In this document: positions 22,600 through 34,009 of the stretch, in pieces
Layout of the letters: each line of letters begins with the position of its first letter
Numbering within the stretch: position 1 is the first letter of the stretch
Assembly: GCF_963082655.1 (NCBI RefSeq)
Contig: NC_081554.1
Location: 46,868,826 to 46,932,825, forward strand
Length of the DNA stretch: 64,000 bases
Reading direction: 5' to 3'
From: Stomoxys calcitrans
Taxonomy: Eukaryota > Arthropoda > Insecta > Diptera > Muscidae
Notes under the pieces: generated by a model
Database searches by the model: none
Seen by the model: only the letters and a program-made list of their open reading frames with translations
What the model was told of the DNA's origin: nothing
Position numbers and translations under genes: made by a program

Positions 22600-22948
22600 C
22601 ACTGTGCAACAGCCAATATGGGGGCTGGGAAAGAGCAAAAACTCAAAAGAGTTTGAAGAGTTCGTTGGCTAAACTTTTTGAGGGCCCAAATTGAAGACGA
22701 AGGGTCAGCATATTTTGCGGTATACCGAGATATATCAGCGTTGAGTCCAACGATTTATGCGATTTTTTAGTTTGTACATTAATAGTAGCCCAAAACCCTT
22801 GAGCGCTTATCACATATTCAAATTTGGGGTCAAGTACCCGGGGGATACCCCATGCCTAAAACTCACCCAAACGGACGTATAGAACTTCCGATGCAATATG
22901 GGACTTAAATGAAATATCTTAAGGTGTAGAATACGAATGTGATATAAA
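22600..22948 (+). repeat. Helitron-like tandem unit fragment
   Basis: The words CCAATATGGGGGC, TTCAAATTTGGGGTC, GGGGATACCCC and CAATATGGGACTTAAATGAAA belong to the unit that is repeated many times at 27465-28287 and 50821-52847. Neither terminus is present. Confidence 0.4.
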
Positions 22949-24066
22949 AACAAGTAAAAGCGTGCTAAGTTCGCCCCGGCCGAATCTTATATACCCTCCA
23001 TCGTGGATAGCATTTGTCGAGTTCTTTTCACGGCATCTCTTCTTAGACAAAAAAGGATATAAGAAAAGATTTGCTCTGCTATTAGAGCGATATCAAGATA
23101 TGGTCCGGTTTGGACCACAATTAATTTATATGTTGGAGACCTCTGTAAATTGTCAGCCAATTCGAAGAAGAATTGTACCCTTTGGGGTTCAATAAGTAAA
23201 ATAGAGAGATCGATTTATATGGGAGCTGTATCGGGCTATAGACCGATTCAGACCATAATAAACACGTATGTTGATGGTCATGAGAGGATCCGTCAAGAAG
23301 TCAAGATCCCAGATCGGTTTACATGGCAGCTATATCGGGTTATGATCCGATTTGAACCTTATTTAACACAGTTGATAAAAGTAAGAATAATATACGTCAT
23401 GCAAAATTTCAGCCAAATCGGATAGGAATTGTGCCCTCTAGAGGCTGAAGAAGTCAAGACCCAAGATTGGTTTATATGACAGCTATATCAGGTTATGGAT
23501 CGATGTGAACCATACTTGGCACAATTGTTGGATATCATAACAAAACACGTCGTGCAAAATTTCATTCCATTCGGATAAAAATTGCGCACTCTAGAGGCTC
23601 AAGAAGTCAAGACCCAAGATCGGTTAATATGGCAGCTATATGAGGTTATGGACCGATTTGAACCATACTTAGCACAATTGTTGGATATCATAACAAAACA
23701 CGTCGTGCAAAATTTCATTCAAATCAGATAAGAGTTGCGCACTCTAGAGGCTCAAGAAGTCAAGATCCAAGATCGGTTTATATGGTAGCTATATCAAAAC
23801 ATGGACCGATATGGCCCATTTACAATACCAACTGACCTACACTAATAAGAAGTATTTGTGCAAAATTTCATGCGGCTAGCTTTACTCCTTCGGAAGTTAG
23901 CGTGCTTTCGACAGACAGACGGACGGACGGACATGGCTAGATCGACATAAAATGTAGCGACGATCAAGAATATATATACTTTATAGGGTCTCAGACGAAT
24001 ATTTCGAGTAGTTACAAACAGAATGACGAAATTAGTATACCCCCCATCCTATGGTGGAGGGTATAA
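22949..24066 (+). mobile_element. TRE copy C
   Basis: It begins AACAAGTAAAAGCGTGCTAAG with the hairpin TTCGCCCCGGCCGAA (one mismatch in the dyad) and TATACCCTCCATCGTGG, and ends with GACGGACGGACGGACATGG, the AATATATATACTTTATAGGG word and CCCCATCCTATGGTGGAGGG. Four or five units with GATCGGTTTATATGGCAGCT and CTCTAGAGGCTCAAGAAGTC lie inside. It is immediately followed by copy D. Confidence 0.7.
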
Positions 24067-25011
24067 CAAGTAAAAAGACATTAAGTTCGTCCGGGCCGAA
24101 CTTTGGATACCCACCACCTCGGGTATATATGTTAACCACTTTACGTCATAATCTGGTGAAAAATGCCTTACATATGCACCCGTGGCAGCTATATCCAAAT
24201 ATAGTCCGATTTGGACCAAACTCGGCCCGGACATTGAGCCGATCTGAACCATATAAGACACGGATGTCGAAAAGCCTAACACAAGTCACAGTGTAAAATT
24301 TCAGCGATACAGCTGCCATATAAACCGATATCTCATCTTGACTTCTTGAGGCTCTAGGCGGCGCAATTCTTATCTGATTTGGATGAAATTTTTCATGAAG
24401 TGTTTTGTTGTGACTTTCAATAATTGAGCTATGTATGGTTTAAATCGGTTCATAACCTGACATAGTTGTCATATAAACCGATCTTGACTACTTGAGCCTC
24501 TAGACGGCGCAATTCTCATACGATTTGGATGCAATTTTTCATGAAGTTTTTTGTTATGACTTCCAGCAACAGTGCTAAGTATGGTTCAAATCAGTTCATG
24601 GCTGAAAATGTTAATGAAGTGTTTTGTTACGACTTCCAAACACTGTGCTAAGTATGGTTTAAATCGGTTCATAACCTGATATAGCCATATAAACCGATGC
24701 GGGATCTTGACTTCTTGAGCCTCTAGAGAGCGTAATTCTTATCCGATTTTGCTGAAATTACAACGGCTTCTCCCATGACCTTCAACATACGTGTCCAATA
24801 TGGCCTGAATCGATCTATAGCCGGATACAGCTCTCATATAAACCGATTTCCCGATTTTGCTTCTTGAGCCCCTACAAGGCGCAATCCTTATCCGAATGGA
24901 CTGAAATATTACACAATGACTTCTACTATGGTCTTCAATATTCAATTCATTTATGGTCCGAAACGGATTATAAGTTGATATAGCTCCGAACTTAGCACGC
25001 TTTTACTTGTT
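24066..25011. mobile_element. TRE composite D with two outward hairpin ends
   Basis: Both ends are of the hairpin type: AACAAGTAAAAAGACATTAAG with GTCCGGGCCGAAC on the left and GAACTTAGCACGCTTTTACTTGTT on the right. The left 240 bases correspond to the end of copy I in reverse, and the right 700 bases to the end of copies H and L. It therefore looks like two half-copies joined head to head, in the manner of a fold-back structure. Confidence 0.55.
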
Positions 25012-25988
25012 ATACCCTCCACCATAGGATGGGGGTACACTAATTTCGTCATTCTGTGTGTAACATCTCGAAATATTCGTCTGAGACCCCATAAAGTATA
25101 TATATTCTTGATCGTCATGTCATTTTAAGTCGATCTAGCCATGTCCGTCCGTCTGCCTGTCAAAAGCACGCTAACTTTCGAAGAAGTGCAGGTCGGTTGG
25201 GATTGTAAATGGGCCAAATCGGTCCATGTTTTGATATAGCTGCCATATAAACCGATCTTGGGTCCTGACTTCGTGAGCCTCTAGAGGGCGCAATTCTTAT
25301 CCGATTGGAATGAAATTTTGCACGACGTGTTTCGCTATGACTTCCAACAATAACTAACGATCCATAACCTGATATAGCTGCCATATAAACCGATCTTGGG
25401 TCTTGACTTGTTGAGCCGATGGAGGGCGCAATTCTCGTCCGATTTGACTGAAATTTTGCACAGTGCAGAGTTTGCAGTGTTTTGGTATCACTTTCAACAA
25501 CTGTGTAAAGTATGATTCAAATCGGTTAATAATCTTTTATATCTGTCATATAAACCGATCTTGGATCTTGACTTCTTGAGCCGCTGGAGGATGCAATTCT
25601 CATCCGATTTGGCTGAAATTTTATAGGAGGTGTTTTGTTATGACTTCCAATAACTGTGATAAGTATAGCGCAAATCGGTGCATAACCTGATATACCTGGC
25701 ATATAAACCGACTTGGGATCTTGACTTCTTGAGCCTCTAGAGGGTGCAATTCTTATCCGATTTGGCAGATTTTTGGCAAATTTTGTACAACGGTTTCTAT
25801 CATGGCCTTCAACATATGTGTTCAATATGGTCTGAATCGATCAATAGCTTGATAGCATAACAGTTCTTATTCAATATTCTTTGTTTGCCCAAAAAGTGAT
25901 ACCGCGCGTAGAACTTGATGCATGCGATCCATGGTGGATGGTATATAAGATTCGGCCCGGCCGAACTTAGCACGCTCTTACTTGTTTA
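25010..25988 (-). mobile_element. TRE copy E
   Basis: The left end is TATACCCTCCACCATAGGAT and the right end is TCGGCCCGGCCGAACTTAGC followed by ACGCTCTTACTTGTT. Four units with ATAAACCGATCTTGGGTC and CTCTAGAGGGCGCAATTCTT lie inside. It abuts composite D with no spacer. Confidence 0.7.
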
Positions 25989-26008
25989 TTTATTTATTTT
26001 TAAATTTT

Positions 26009-26505
26009 TTATACCCACCACCACAGGAATGGATATTTCGATGTGTTAGGTTAGGTAAGAGTGACAGTCCTTTACAGCCACACTTAGACAATGCTTTTAA
26101 GTCCATTGTGATACCACAGTAGTGACAGACCAAGGCTTCTGGCGGGAATCGAACCCGTGACCCCTGCACTGGTAATCCAAGCACGCTACCAACTCGGCTA
26201 CCGGGGCGCCCATGTGTTGCATACGGAATATCCTTTCCGATCCTAAAAAGTGTATATATTTCGAATCGTCGTAAAGTTCCAATGGGATTTAACGATGTCC
26301 ATGTGTCTGTCGGTCCGTCTATTGTAAGCACTCCACAGCTATAAATCGGACCATATTTGGTTATACCTGCCATAAAGACCGATCTGGCCGATTTTGGGCC
26401 TTTAGCAAATAAAAGCTTTATTCATTACCCGATTCCACTGAAATTTGAAACAATGGGTTGTTTTAAGCCCCCCGACGTTCAACTCAAATATGGCTCATGT
26501 CGGAC
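26009..26505 (-). mobile_element. TRE copy F, split by a SINE
   Basis: The left end reads TATACCCACCACCACAGG and the sequence then breaks at 26047 and resumes at 26212 with GTTGCATACGGAATAT. Joined, the two edges match the intact start of other copies (ATTCCGTTTGCAACACATCG in reverse). It runs into LINE sequence at about 26505 and lacks the hairpin end. Confidence 0.65.
26048..26211 (-). mobile_element. tRNA-derived SINE with 7-bp target duplication
   Basis: On the minus strand it begins GCCCCGGTAGCCGAGTTGG (A box TAGCCGAGTTGG) and carries the B box GGTTCGATTCC, then a body of about 70 bases and a CTTACCTAACC end. ATGTGTT is duplicated at 26041-26047 and 26212-26218. The head resembles a tRNA but is followed directly by a SINE body, so it is not a tRNA gene. 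It is a different SINE family from 15593-15760. Confidence 0.75.
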
Positions 26506-26898
26506 CCAGTGCTTGGAGTATTTGAGAGAAAGATTCTTCGTAAAATATATGGACCAGTTTGCCTTAATGGAGAATGTAGGCGACGTATGAAGCACGAGCT
26601 GTATGAGCTGTATGACAGCATAGTTACACGTATCAAAATACAACGGCTTCGTTGGCTAGGTCATGTTGTCAGAATGGACGAAGAAGCTCCAGCAAAGAAG
26701 TCTTTTGAAGACAAACACGGTGGTACAGGCAAACCGGGAAGACCAAATGCCCGATGGAAAGATCAAGTGGTGGGAGACACCTCGATACTTGGTGTCAGAG
26801 ATTTTAGAATGAGCGCAGAAGATCGAGGTGCTTGGAAATCGATTCTACGTTCGCCTAGTGGAACATATGTTCTGTCACATCCAATTAAAGTAAAGTAA
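26506..26898 (+). pseudogene. LINE C-terminal fragment (RTE-like)
   Basis: The open frame reads FERKILRKIYGP near its start, then RLRWLGHVVRMDEEAP, GKPGRPNARWKDQV and RDFRMSAEDRGAWKSIL. The WLGHVxRM ... GRPxxRWxDxV ... DRxxW series is the hallmark C-terminus of invertebrate LINEs usually labelled RTE-like endonuclease-reverse transcriptases. The frame is open to its stop at 26898 but everything upstream, including the RT catalytic part, is missing, so the copy is 5'-truncated and dead. Confidence 0.7.
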
Positions 26899-27440
26899 GT
26901 ATTATTTAAGTACTCTTTCAACAGGACTTATTTAAGTGTTAAGAAGTGAAAGATAATGCTCTGTTCGCCAATGACAAGCCGCGTAAATTTTAAATCGAGC
27001 GCGCATGTCTTGGAATGTCTTCAGATTTTTTTGCAGACATTATAAAAAACCTGGAAATAGGACACTAAATTTTTTTGATATCATACACCAATTTTCAAAA
27101 ACGCCAGATCTCGGGGATGCGTGCACCGATTTAAGCGAAATTTTGTATGCCACCTTATGGTACCCCAAAAACACGAAATTGGTATAGAATTTTTGGGTCA
27201 AAAAACATGGGGGCGCCCCATCCAAAACCTGTAAAAACACCACCCAACAGGACACTTTTACCCCTTTGGGCAGTATGGAATTGTATTTAAATGAAAGCAC
27301 ATGTCAGAGGGCATGAAATTTTGCACACATATTAGAAGGTCAAATAAAACATGTCATGCAAAATTTTATAAAGATCGGACAAACAAATGCACAAAGTAAT
27401 AATACCCAGTACCACAATGGTGGTGTAGGGTATAATTATA
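26899..27440 (+). repeat. Helitron-like and TRE-related repeat debris
   Basis: The segment contains the words GATCTCGGGGATGCGTGCACC and GGGCGCCCCATCC of the Helitron-like unit and ends with an ACCACAATGGTGGTGTAGGG block resembling a TRE start in reverse. No gene is supported. Confidence 0.35.
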
Positions 27441-28287
27441 AAGCCCGATCAGGATAGAATAGAACATCAATAAAAGGTCTTTGACAGGAGAGTACACTTT
27501 TTACCCTCAAATTGGGAAAGACACAGGAGACCCTGCGGATCTTTAAAAATCTGGTATCTCAAGTGATAGCTTTGAAATATGATTTTGAATGTAGATAAAC
27601 AATAAAAAAAATAGTTAGGGTGGATCTGAACGAGACCCGCAACCCTGAATGTCTTGATCGCCAGCTTCAAAATGCTTGACATTATGGGGCTCAAACAAAA
27701 TCGTGCTCTAGCACAATGCCGATACCATTTCAGGGTCTGTTTTATGGCCAAGTGTTTCAGGGACGACTCATCTCATAAACCCCCCCCTGAACTACACATA
27801 TATACCGACTATAGCAAAATGTAGCTTAAATGTGGTTTTTGGGAGTAGTGTTTGAATCTGATATACACTTTCGGGGAAAAGGGTTGGCTACTCCAATCCA
27901 CCATCAAAACCAAAAGAATGAAGCCGATCTAACAACGAAACTTAAAAGGGCCGAGCCCCCACTTTCACTTTTGCAAAAATGCCAGATCTCGGAGATGGGT
28001 GAGGCGATTTACGCGAATAGAAATTTGGTGATTCATGGGGGTGCACCACCCCCCCCCCCCCAAAAAAAAACCCCAACCAGACATTTTTACCGTCCATAGC
28101 AATATAAGGCTCAAATGAAAGAAATTTTTGAGTACAGCACCAATATGATATCCACATAGGGTCGGAATATCTGAAAGACCTTACCAGTACCCCCAAACAG
28201 GACTTTTTTCCTGACCGTGCCAGTATGGGGCTCAGATAAAATAAGAGAGTGAAAGAAGGCGCAGCAGAGCGGGCCCTGTTCAGCTAG
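27441..28287 (+). mobile_element. Helitron-like element with CTAG 3' end
   Basis: Units with GCAATATAAGGCTCAAATG, GATATCCACATAGGG and runs of CCCCCC are followed by GAAGGCGCAGCAGAGCGGGC and TTCAGCTAG ending at 28287, next to a T. A GC-rich terminal stem then CTAG|T fits the 3' terminus of a Helitron. No helicase gene is present, so the copy would be non-autonomous. The 5' end is not defined. Confidence 0.5.
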
Positions 28288-28315
28288 TATATGTATTTTG
28301 ACACATGTGATTTAT

Positions 28316-29286
28316 TTTTATACCCTCCACCATGGGATGGGGGGTATACTAATTTTGTCATTCTGTTTATAACTACTTGAAATATTCGTCTGAGACCCCA
28401 TAAAGTATATGTATATATTCTTGATCGTCGTGACATTTTATGTCGATCTAGCCATGTCCGTCCGTCCGTCTGTCTGTCGAAAGCACGCTAACTTCCGAAG
28501 GAGTAAAGCTAGCCGCTTGAAATGTTGCACAAATACTTCTTATTAGTGTAGGTCGGTATTGTAAATGGGCCATATCGGTCTAAATTTTGATATAACTGCC
28601 ATATAAACCGATCTTGGGTCTTGACTTCTTGAGCCTCTAGAGTGCGCAATTCTTATCCGATTGGAATTAAATTTTGCACGACGTGTTTAGTTATGATATC
28701 CAACAACTGTGCCAAGTATGGTTCAAATCGGTCCATAAACTGATATAACTGTAATATAAACCGATCTGGGGACTTGACTTCTTGAGCTTCTAGAGGGCGC
28801 AATTCCTATCCGATTTGCATGACGTATTTAATTATGACTTTCAACAACTGTGCTAAGTATGGCGCAAATCTGTTCATAACCTGATATAAACCGATCTTGA
28901 ATCTTGACTTCTTGGCCACTAGAGGGCGCAATTCCCATCCGATTTGCCTGTAATTTTGTACGACGGATCCTTTCATTATGGTCTGAATCGGTCTTTAGCC
29001 TGATACAGCTCCCATATAAAGCGGTCACTCTATTTTATTTCTTGAGCCCCCAAAGGGCGCAATTCTTATTCGAATTGGCTGACATTTTACACAGATCTCC
29101 AACATATAATTTAATTGTGGTCCGAACCGGACTACTTGATATCGCTGTAATAGCAGAGCAAATCTTTTCTTTTATTCTTTTTTTTCCTAAGAAGTGATGC
29201 CGGAAAAAGAACTCGACAAATGCGATCCATGGTGGAGGGTATATAAGATTCGGCCCGGCCGAACTTAGCACGCTTTTACTTGTTGA
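28316..29286 (-). mobile_element. TRE copy H
   Basis: The left end is TATACCCTCCACCATGGGATG, followed by AAAGTATATGTATATATTC and CCGTCCGTCCGTCTGTCTG. The right end is TCGGCCCGGCCGAACTTAGC plus ACGCTTTTACTTGTT. The internal units match copy E. Both ends are intact. Confidence 0.7.
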
Positions 29287-30195
29287 AATAGAAAACATTA
29301 AATTGAAATTTTAAATCTGAGGTCTTCATCGAACTTGAATACTTCTAGACCTTCTAAAACTTGCAAATAAATTCATAAACATACTTGGAAAAAATAGTTA
29401 CTAAGGGCAAACGGAAAAAAACAATAAAATTATTACCTACCATATCCGGCATTTTTTAATTCGTTCTATCGCTAAAAAGTCATAAAATAAACTAATAGAT
29501 GATAAAGATGTTGTTACGATGGAAGGAAATTTTTTAAATTCACTTCCATGAAAATGTATTTATGTATGTATATGTACTAAAAATAACAATAAAATAAGAA
29601 ATTCCAGCAAGAGTGTGTCATCTCAAAATCAATTAATTAACATTTATTACAAAAAAATGAAATTCCTATCATGCGTATTACATATAGACTAAATGATAAT
29701 AGGAGCTTAAGTACATGATAATTGATAATTTACTGTGGTACACCAATCGTTCATGTCATAAAATTGACCTGAAAAAGTTATTTTCTTTTAAGCTTATTAT
29801 ACAGACATTTGTTTATAATTTTGAGTTATGCCAGTTTTCCTTTAATAAAACTGTTCATGTTCGTGCCCCCCTATGGACAAATATAGTATTTTTCTAATAT
29901 ATGTATGTATGTATGTGTATACAAGTCATGTTGATAAGACAAATCACCTTATCGGTTTTATTTTCAAAATTGGAAATAAAAAATAATAACAACAGAGCAT
30001 GTCTAAGGAGATGGAAATAAGAGGAATACATATGTATATGTACGTACATATATTTCAATGCAGACACATGTGTCATCATTACTTTCATACGAAAAGATCC
30101 CTAAAAAACGACAATTACGTCGAATAAGACCGTTATAAAAAATTCATTAGAATTACAACGAAAATTTTGGCTTTTGAACAATGAGTTGGCATATT
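29287..30195. other. AT-rich, no recognised gene
   Basis: It contains a TATGTATGTATGTATGTG microsatellite near 29901-29918. No open frame has family likeness. Confidence 0.3.
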
Positions 30196-30641
30196 TTCAT
30201 ACCCACCACCGAAGTATGGGGGTATATTCATTTTGTCATTCCGTTTGCAACACATCGAAATATCCATTTCCGACCCTATAAAGTATATATATTCTTGATC
30301 AGCGTAAAAATCTAAGGCGATCTAGACATGTCCGTCCGTCTGTCCGTCTGTCTGTTGAAATCACGCTACAGTCTTCAAAAATGGAGATATTGAGCTTAAA
30401 CTTTGCACAGATTCTTTTTTTGTCCATAAGCAGGTTAAGTTCGAAGATGGGCTATATCGGACTATATCTTGATATAGCTCCCATATAGACCGATCCACCG
30501 ATTAAGGGTCTTAGGCCCATTAAAACCTCATTTATTATCCGATTCTGCTGAAATTTGGAACATAGAGTTGTGTTAAGCTCTTCGACATACTTCGTCAATT
30601 TGGCCAAGATCGGTTCAGATTTGGATATAGCTGCTATATAG
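30196..30641 (-). mobile_element. TRE copy I, left half
   Basis: It starts CATACCCACCACCGAAGTAT and carries the CATGTCCGTCCGTCTGTCCG word and one and a half units. It stops inside GGATATAGCTGCTATATAG, where Gypsy element 2 is inserted; the rest continues at 49239 with ATAGACCGATC. The ATAG at 30638-30641 is the target duplication. Confidence 0.8.
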
Positions 30642-30801
30642 TGTAGGGTGACTTGTCGCTGGTTTTCTGCTTTCTGCTTTATATTTTTTTTGCTACAATT
30701 TAGCTACAAATTTTGTTCTATTTTTTCTTATTTTCTATTTTTTTTATTTTTTGTTCACGCGTTTGAATAACATCAGGCGTTAGAACAATAAAATTTATTT
30801 C

Positions 30802-30869
30802 GACCGGTCCGGGATTCGAACCTGGGCTTCCGGATTGCAAGGCGACGTCACTAACCGATAGGCTATTCC
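30802..30869 (-). repeat. tRNA-like segment in element 2 LTR
   Basis: On the minus strand the sequence reads GGAATAGCCTATCGGTTAG (A-box-like), TTGCAAT in the anticodon-loop position, and a perfect B box GGTTCGAATCC. The anticodon stem has three mismatches, so it is unlikely to be a working tRNA. The copy in the 3' LTR is at 46576-46643. It could be an old SINE head or a captured tRNA pseudogene. Confidence 0.6.
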
Positions 30870-31096
30870 TATAGTGTGGGTGGGTCTGTCGGAGTTGTGG
30901 TTTTTCTCCAAGTGCTTGTATAGGACCTCCGTGGGGCTTGATCTTGGCCTTGAGATCCATATTAGCATTGGCTTGATTGTGTTGAGGAAGGTTTTATTTT
31001 TGTATTGGTTTTTAGTACGTATACGTATACGCAGTTCCCGCAACAATTTAACGAAAATTAGCTGAATTAGCGCATTATTTCCAAGGCTTTTTATTT

Positions 31097-31105
31097 TATA
31101 AATAG
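31097..31105 (+). promoter_or_regulatory. Candidate TATA box of element 2 LTR
   Basis: TATAAATAG lies on the element strand and is followed by an initiator-like TCAGTG at 31115-31120. The spacing to that initiator (about 20 bases from the first T) is a little short; a start near 31127 is equally possible. The identical box in the 3' LTR is at 46871-46879. Confidence 0.45.
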
Positions 31106-32086
31106 AAGTTAGGCTCAGTGAAATTGTCTATTTCAATAAATTTTCTGGAGCCATTTAAGGGGTGAGACTATTGAATCCCGTCGCTAATGATTTTTTTTTA
31201 GATTCTATTTTTTTGTTGTTTTTTTTGCTTTTTTTTCTTTTGATTTTTTTTTGCTTCAGCAATATATTTTTTTTCTGCTGCACTTATTGGAGCCTTTTAC
31301 TATTGCATCTTGACTGCTTCTGCTGCAATTTTTTTTTTGGAACTTTTAACCTTTTTTTTGGTTGCTCCCCATTCGCCTGGCTGGACTAGCTTTGTTTGAG
31401 ATTGATGTTAGCTGTTTGGACCATCAAAGGCCGATTCTTTTTTTTTGGGAACGGGAAACCCTCATCGACAAACCCGCATATCCTTTCGATGATGAATTTG
31501 GGAGAAATTCGCCGACGGCTTTTGGGCATTTCATCGAGTAATTTGTGAAGATTGTGAAAACTTGGCCCTGCGTCTGGTTACCAGACCAAGAAGTGTTTTA
31601 GAAAGTGTAAAATTAGAACTCAAACTTTTGTAAGTGTTGTGCAATTTCAATGGTAAAAAGAAAAAGTCTAGAGACAAATAAAATAAAGAAAATTAGCTAA
31701 AACTGTTGTGCTAAAAATTAAAATTTTTTTTTTTAAAAAGAAAGTAAAAGACAGTGGTTAAAGACAAAAAAAAAGGAAAAAAAAAAACATAGACATTGAA
31801 TGCGTGAGTGTGTAAGTGCTTTGTTGCTGATTTCACCAATTTCCTGTCCATATCCGCTTTTAAATACCTCCTTGGAATCGCTGTGTTGGAAAATATCCCG
31901 GAACCGGAACACTTGAAAGATCTTTCAACGGGGGACATTTTTCAAAGTGAGTAATTAAACACCCTTTTTGATTAGATTTTAATACCCACCGAAGTTCAAC
32001 GTGGTATTCACCTTGTTTTTTTGGTGTAACTAAGCAAATATCATTCAAAGTGATCAAATGGCCGCTTAGCCATCACCCCATCAAGT

Positions 32087-32159
32087 GGTTGGTTGGCTCA
32101 GTGGTGGGGGTCGCTGACTCTGAAGTGAGAGGTCGTGGGATCGAGCCCGGGTTTGGTCA
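32087..32159 (+). repeat. tRNA-Lys-like segment in element 2 LTR
   Basis: The segment reads GGCTCAGTGG in the D-arm position and GGTCGTGGGATCGAGCCC in the T-arm position. The last word differs from the T-arm of fly tRNA-Lys by one base (GGTCGTGGGTTCGAGCCC). The acceptor stem and anticodon arm are not preserved. The 3' LTR copy is at 48027-48099. Confidence 0.55.
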
Positions 32160-32397
32160 TTTAATTTTTCTTTTCAAAATTTATTTTTTTTTGTCTAATT
32201 AATTAATTAGATCAATAATTTTTGTTTTTTTAAATAATTCCATTTTGGTTTGGATGATATTTGTTTGGTAACTCTCGTGGGTAAGGCAGTATATGGGAGG
32301 AAGAGAAAGCACTTGGTGCACTTTAATGTACCATACAGAGAAATAATTCTGATTAAAGCTACATACATACATCCAATGAATTTCGAATGTAATCCAC

Positions 32398-32436
32398 CAC
32401 GGCACAGTGGGTCGCAGGTTCATATCCCCGAACCAG
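32398..32436 (+). repeat. Short tRNA-like remnant in element 2 LTR
   Basis: GGCACAGTGGGTCGCAGG runs directly into a B-box-like GGTTCATATCC, as if the anticodon arm had been deleted. The 3' LTR copy is at 48338-48376. The assignment is weak. Confidence 0.3.
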
Positions 32437-33338
32437 AATGAAATTTTAAATGGATTTTCATTCTTAATTAAAGTTTTTGCCATTAACTTTTCTTTTACAT
32501 TTTCTTTTATATTTAAATTTTGCATGCACATTTGATTTAAATTAACCCCATGATACCCGAATGGGATATATTTTTTTCAGCTTTTTTTTTTTCTTTGAAA
32601 TTGCACATACACCGGTTAGGTTTATTTGTCATTTAGCTAGGCTGTTAGCCTTTTAGTTTTGTTTCCTGTTTTTAAAGTAAAGGGATAGTTGTTTTTAGAA
32701 TCATTGTTGCCTAAATTATTATTGGACTAGTTGCTATCTAAATAATTATTGTTACTTGAATTAGATTTGGTCTAGGCCACAATGAACCTTAATTATCTGG
32801 AAATTGTTTTAATGAATTTATTAATGCTGTTTAGGATTAAGGTTATGTGAAAGTTCAAGTTAGCTTTTTCTAGAATTTTAATGGTTTATTTTGGATTTTG
32901 TTTAATAAACAACATAATGAATATTAGCTAAATTTCCGTTTTGTGATTTCGGGGCTACAAACATTTGAAGGGTAGGTACAGTGGGACCAATGGATAAATA
33001 TGATATAACTTTGGGTTTTAGTCCTGGTCATGGATGGGCGGGCGTATTACGATGTGAACATCTCTGCATCGGTGGTAGACAAAACCCTCTCTTGAAAATT
33101 CCCCTTTTTTTTACTTTCCTCTCTCTATTTCTCTCTCCCTCTCTTCTATCTTTCGCACGCACACTTTTAAAATAATATAGTGTAGACATCCCATAGTTTG
33201 AGTTTTCAGCCTTAAAGAACCTCCCCATTGCCGACGAGACAGAAGCCGGAAGCTAGCTGCGTGCTGCTGATTTCAGCTCAAACATTTCAGACCATCTTGG
33301 GGTTTACTAGACCTAGCGTTGTATGCTACATTATATTT

Positions 33339-33356
33339 TGGCGCCCAACGTGGGGC
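33339..33356 (+). other. Primer-binding site of element 2 (tRNA-Lys)
   Basis: TGGCGCCCAACGTGGGGC is an exact 18-base complement of the 3' end of fly tRNA-Lys (CTT) including CCA. It begins 8 bases after the LTR edge. Confidence 0.85.
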
Positions 33357-34009
33357 CCGACACACAAATTATTCATTATTTTTTTTCCATCTTTGGGTTT
33401 TATTCCAAATAGGCAGTGTGGGTCCTTAACTATATTTCATTTTCCCTCTAGAGATCTTTTTTTTTTCAGTTTATATCTATCGGTTGGTTGTTGTATAGGT
33501 TTGGAAGCTGTCTATGGATTTGAAAGCTATTGTCAGGCCGACCTATTCGCAACTCATCCCCCAATCTATCCCTTTGTATTTTCAACATTGACTTCTCTTT
33601 AATCTGGAAATGCTGTCATTGGACTTTTTTTTTTTGCTAGTGCCAGACCGGTTAGGGTGCTGTTAATGATGTTGATACCCTAAATATTCTTTTAGTTTAG
33701 TCCGGAATAGACTATTTGTCTTAAGTTCAAATTAGTACCGTCTAAACTCAACTCTTGCTTCTTCTTTTCTATTTCTTCTGAATTTTAAGAGATTGGTGAT
33801 TTTTCTACTTTTTTTTATACCCTTCAAAATTTTTTGATTTCCCCGGGATCAGGAAAGAGCTATTTCTAGGTGGTTTTACTGTATATTTTTTATTTATATT
33901 TGAACGAAGTCGAAATATTGTGGCAGTTACTTAGAATTTGTAGTCGGATTCGAATAGTGAAGGTCGATCAATACTATAACTTTTTTTTGCGTACATTTTG
34001 GTTTTTATA
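33357..34009 (+). other. 5' leader of element 2
   Basis: Non-coding region between the primer site and gag. It has several poly(T) runs but no tandem repeats like those in the leaders of element 1 or the errantivirus. The open frames within it have no family likeness. Confidence 0.5.

Larger units (their letters stand above)
30642..33330 (+). repeat. 5' LTR of Gypsy element 2 (2689 bp)
   Basis: It matches the 3' LTR except for two large indels and scattered substitutions. It lacks a 167-base segment present at 47388-47554 of the 3' LTR, and it retains 33 bases (32840-32872) missing from the 3' LTR; together these account exactly for the 134-base length difference. It contains a TATA box, long poly(T) runs and three tRNA-like segments. 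Confidence 0.92.

Noticed and set aside
26130..26211. tRNA gene on the minus strand
   Set aside because: A and B boxes are good, but the 3' part runs into a SINE body and the whole is flanked by a 7-bp duplication, so it is a SINE head.
30802..30869. Functional tRNA-Cys (GCA) gene
   Set aside because: The anticodon stem has three mismatches and the sequence is duplicated only because it is part of the LTR.
31162..31389. Phe/Leu-rich membrane protein in the element 2 LTR
   Set aside because: The hydrophobicity comes entirely from poly(T) runs; the frame differs between the two LTRs.
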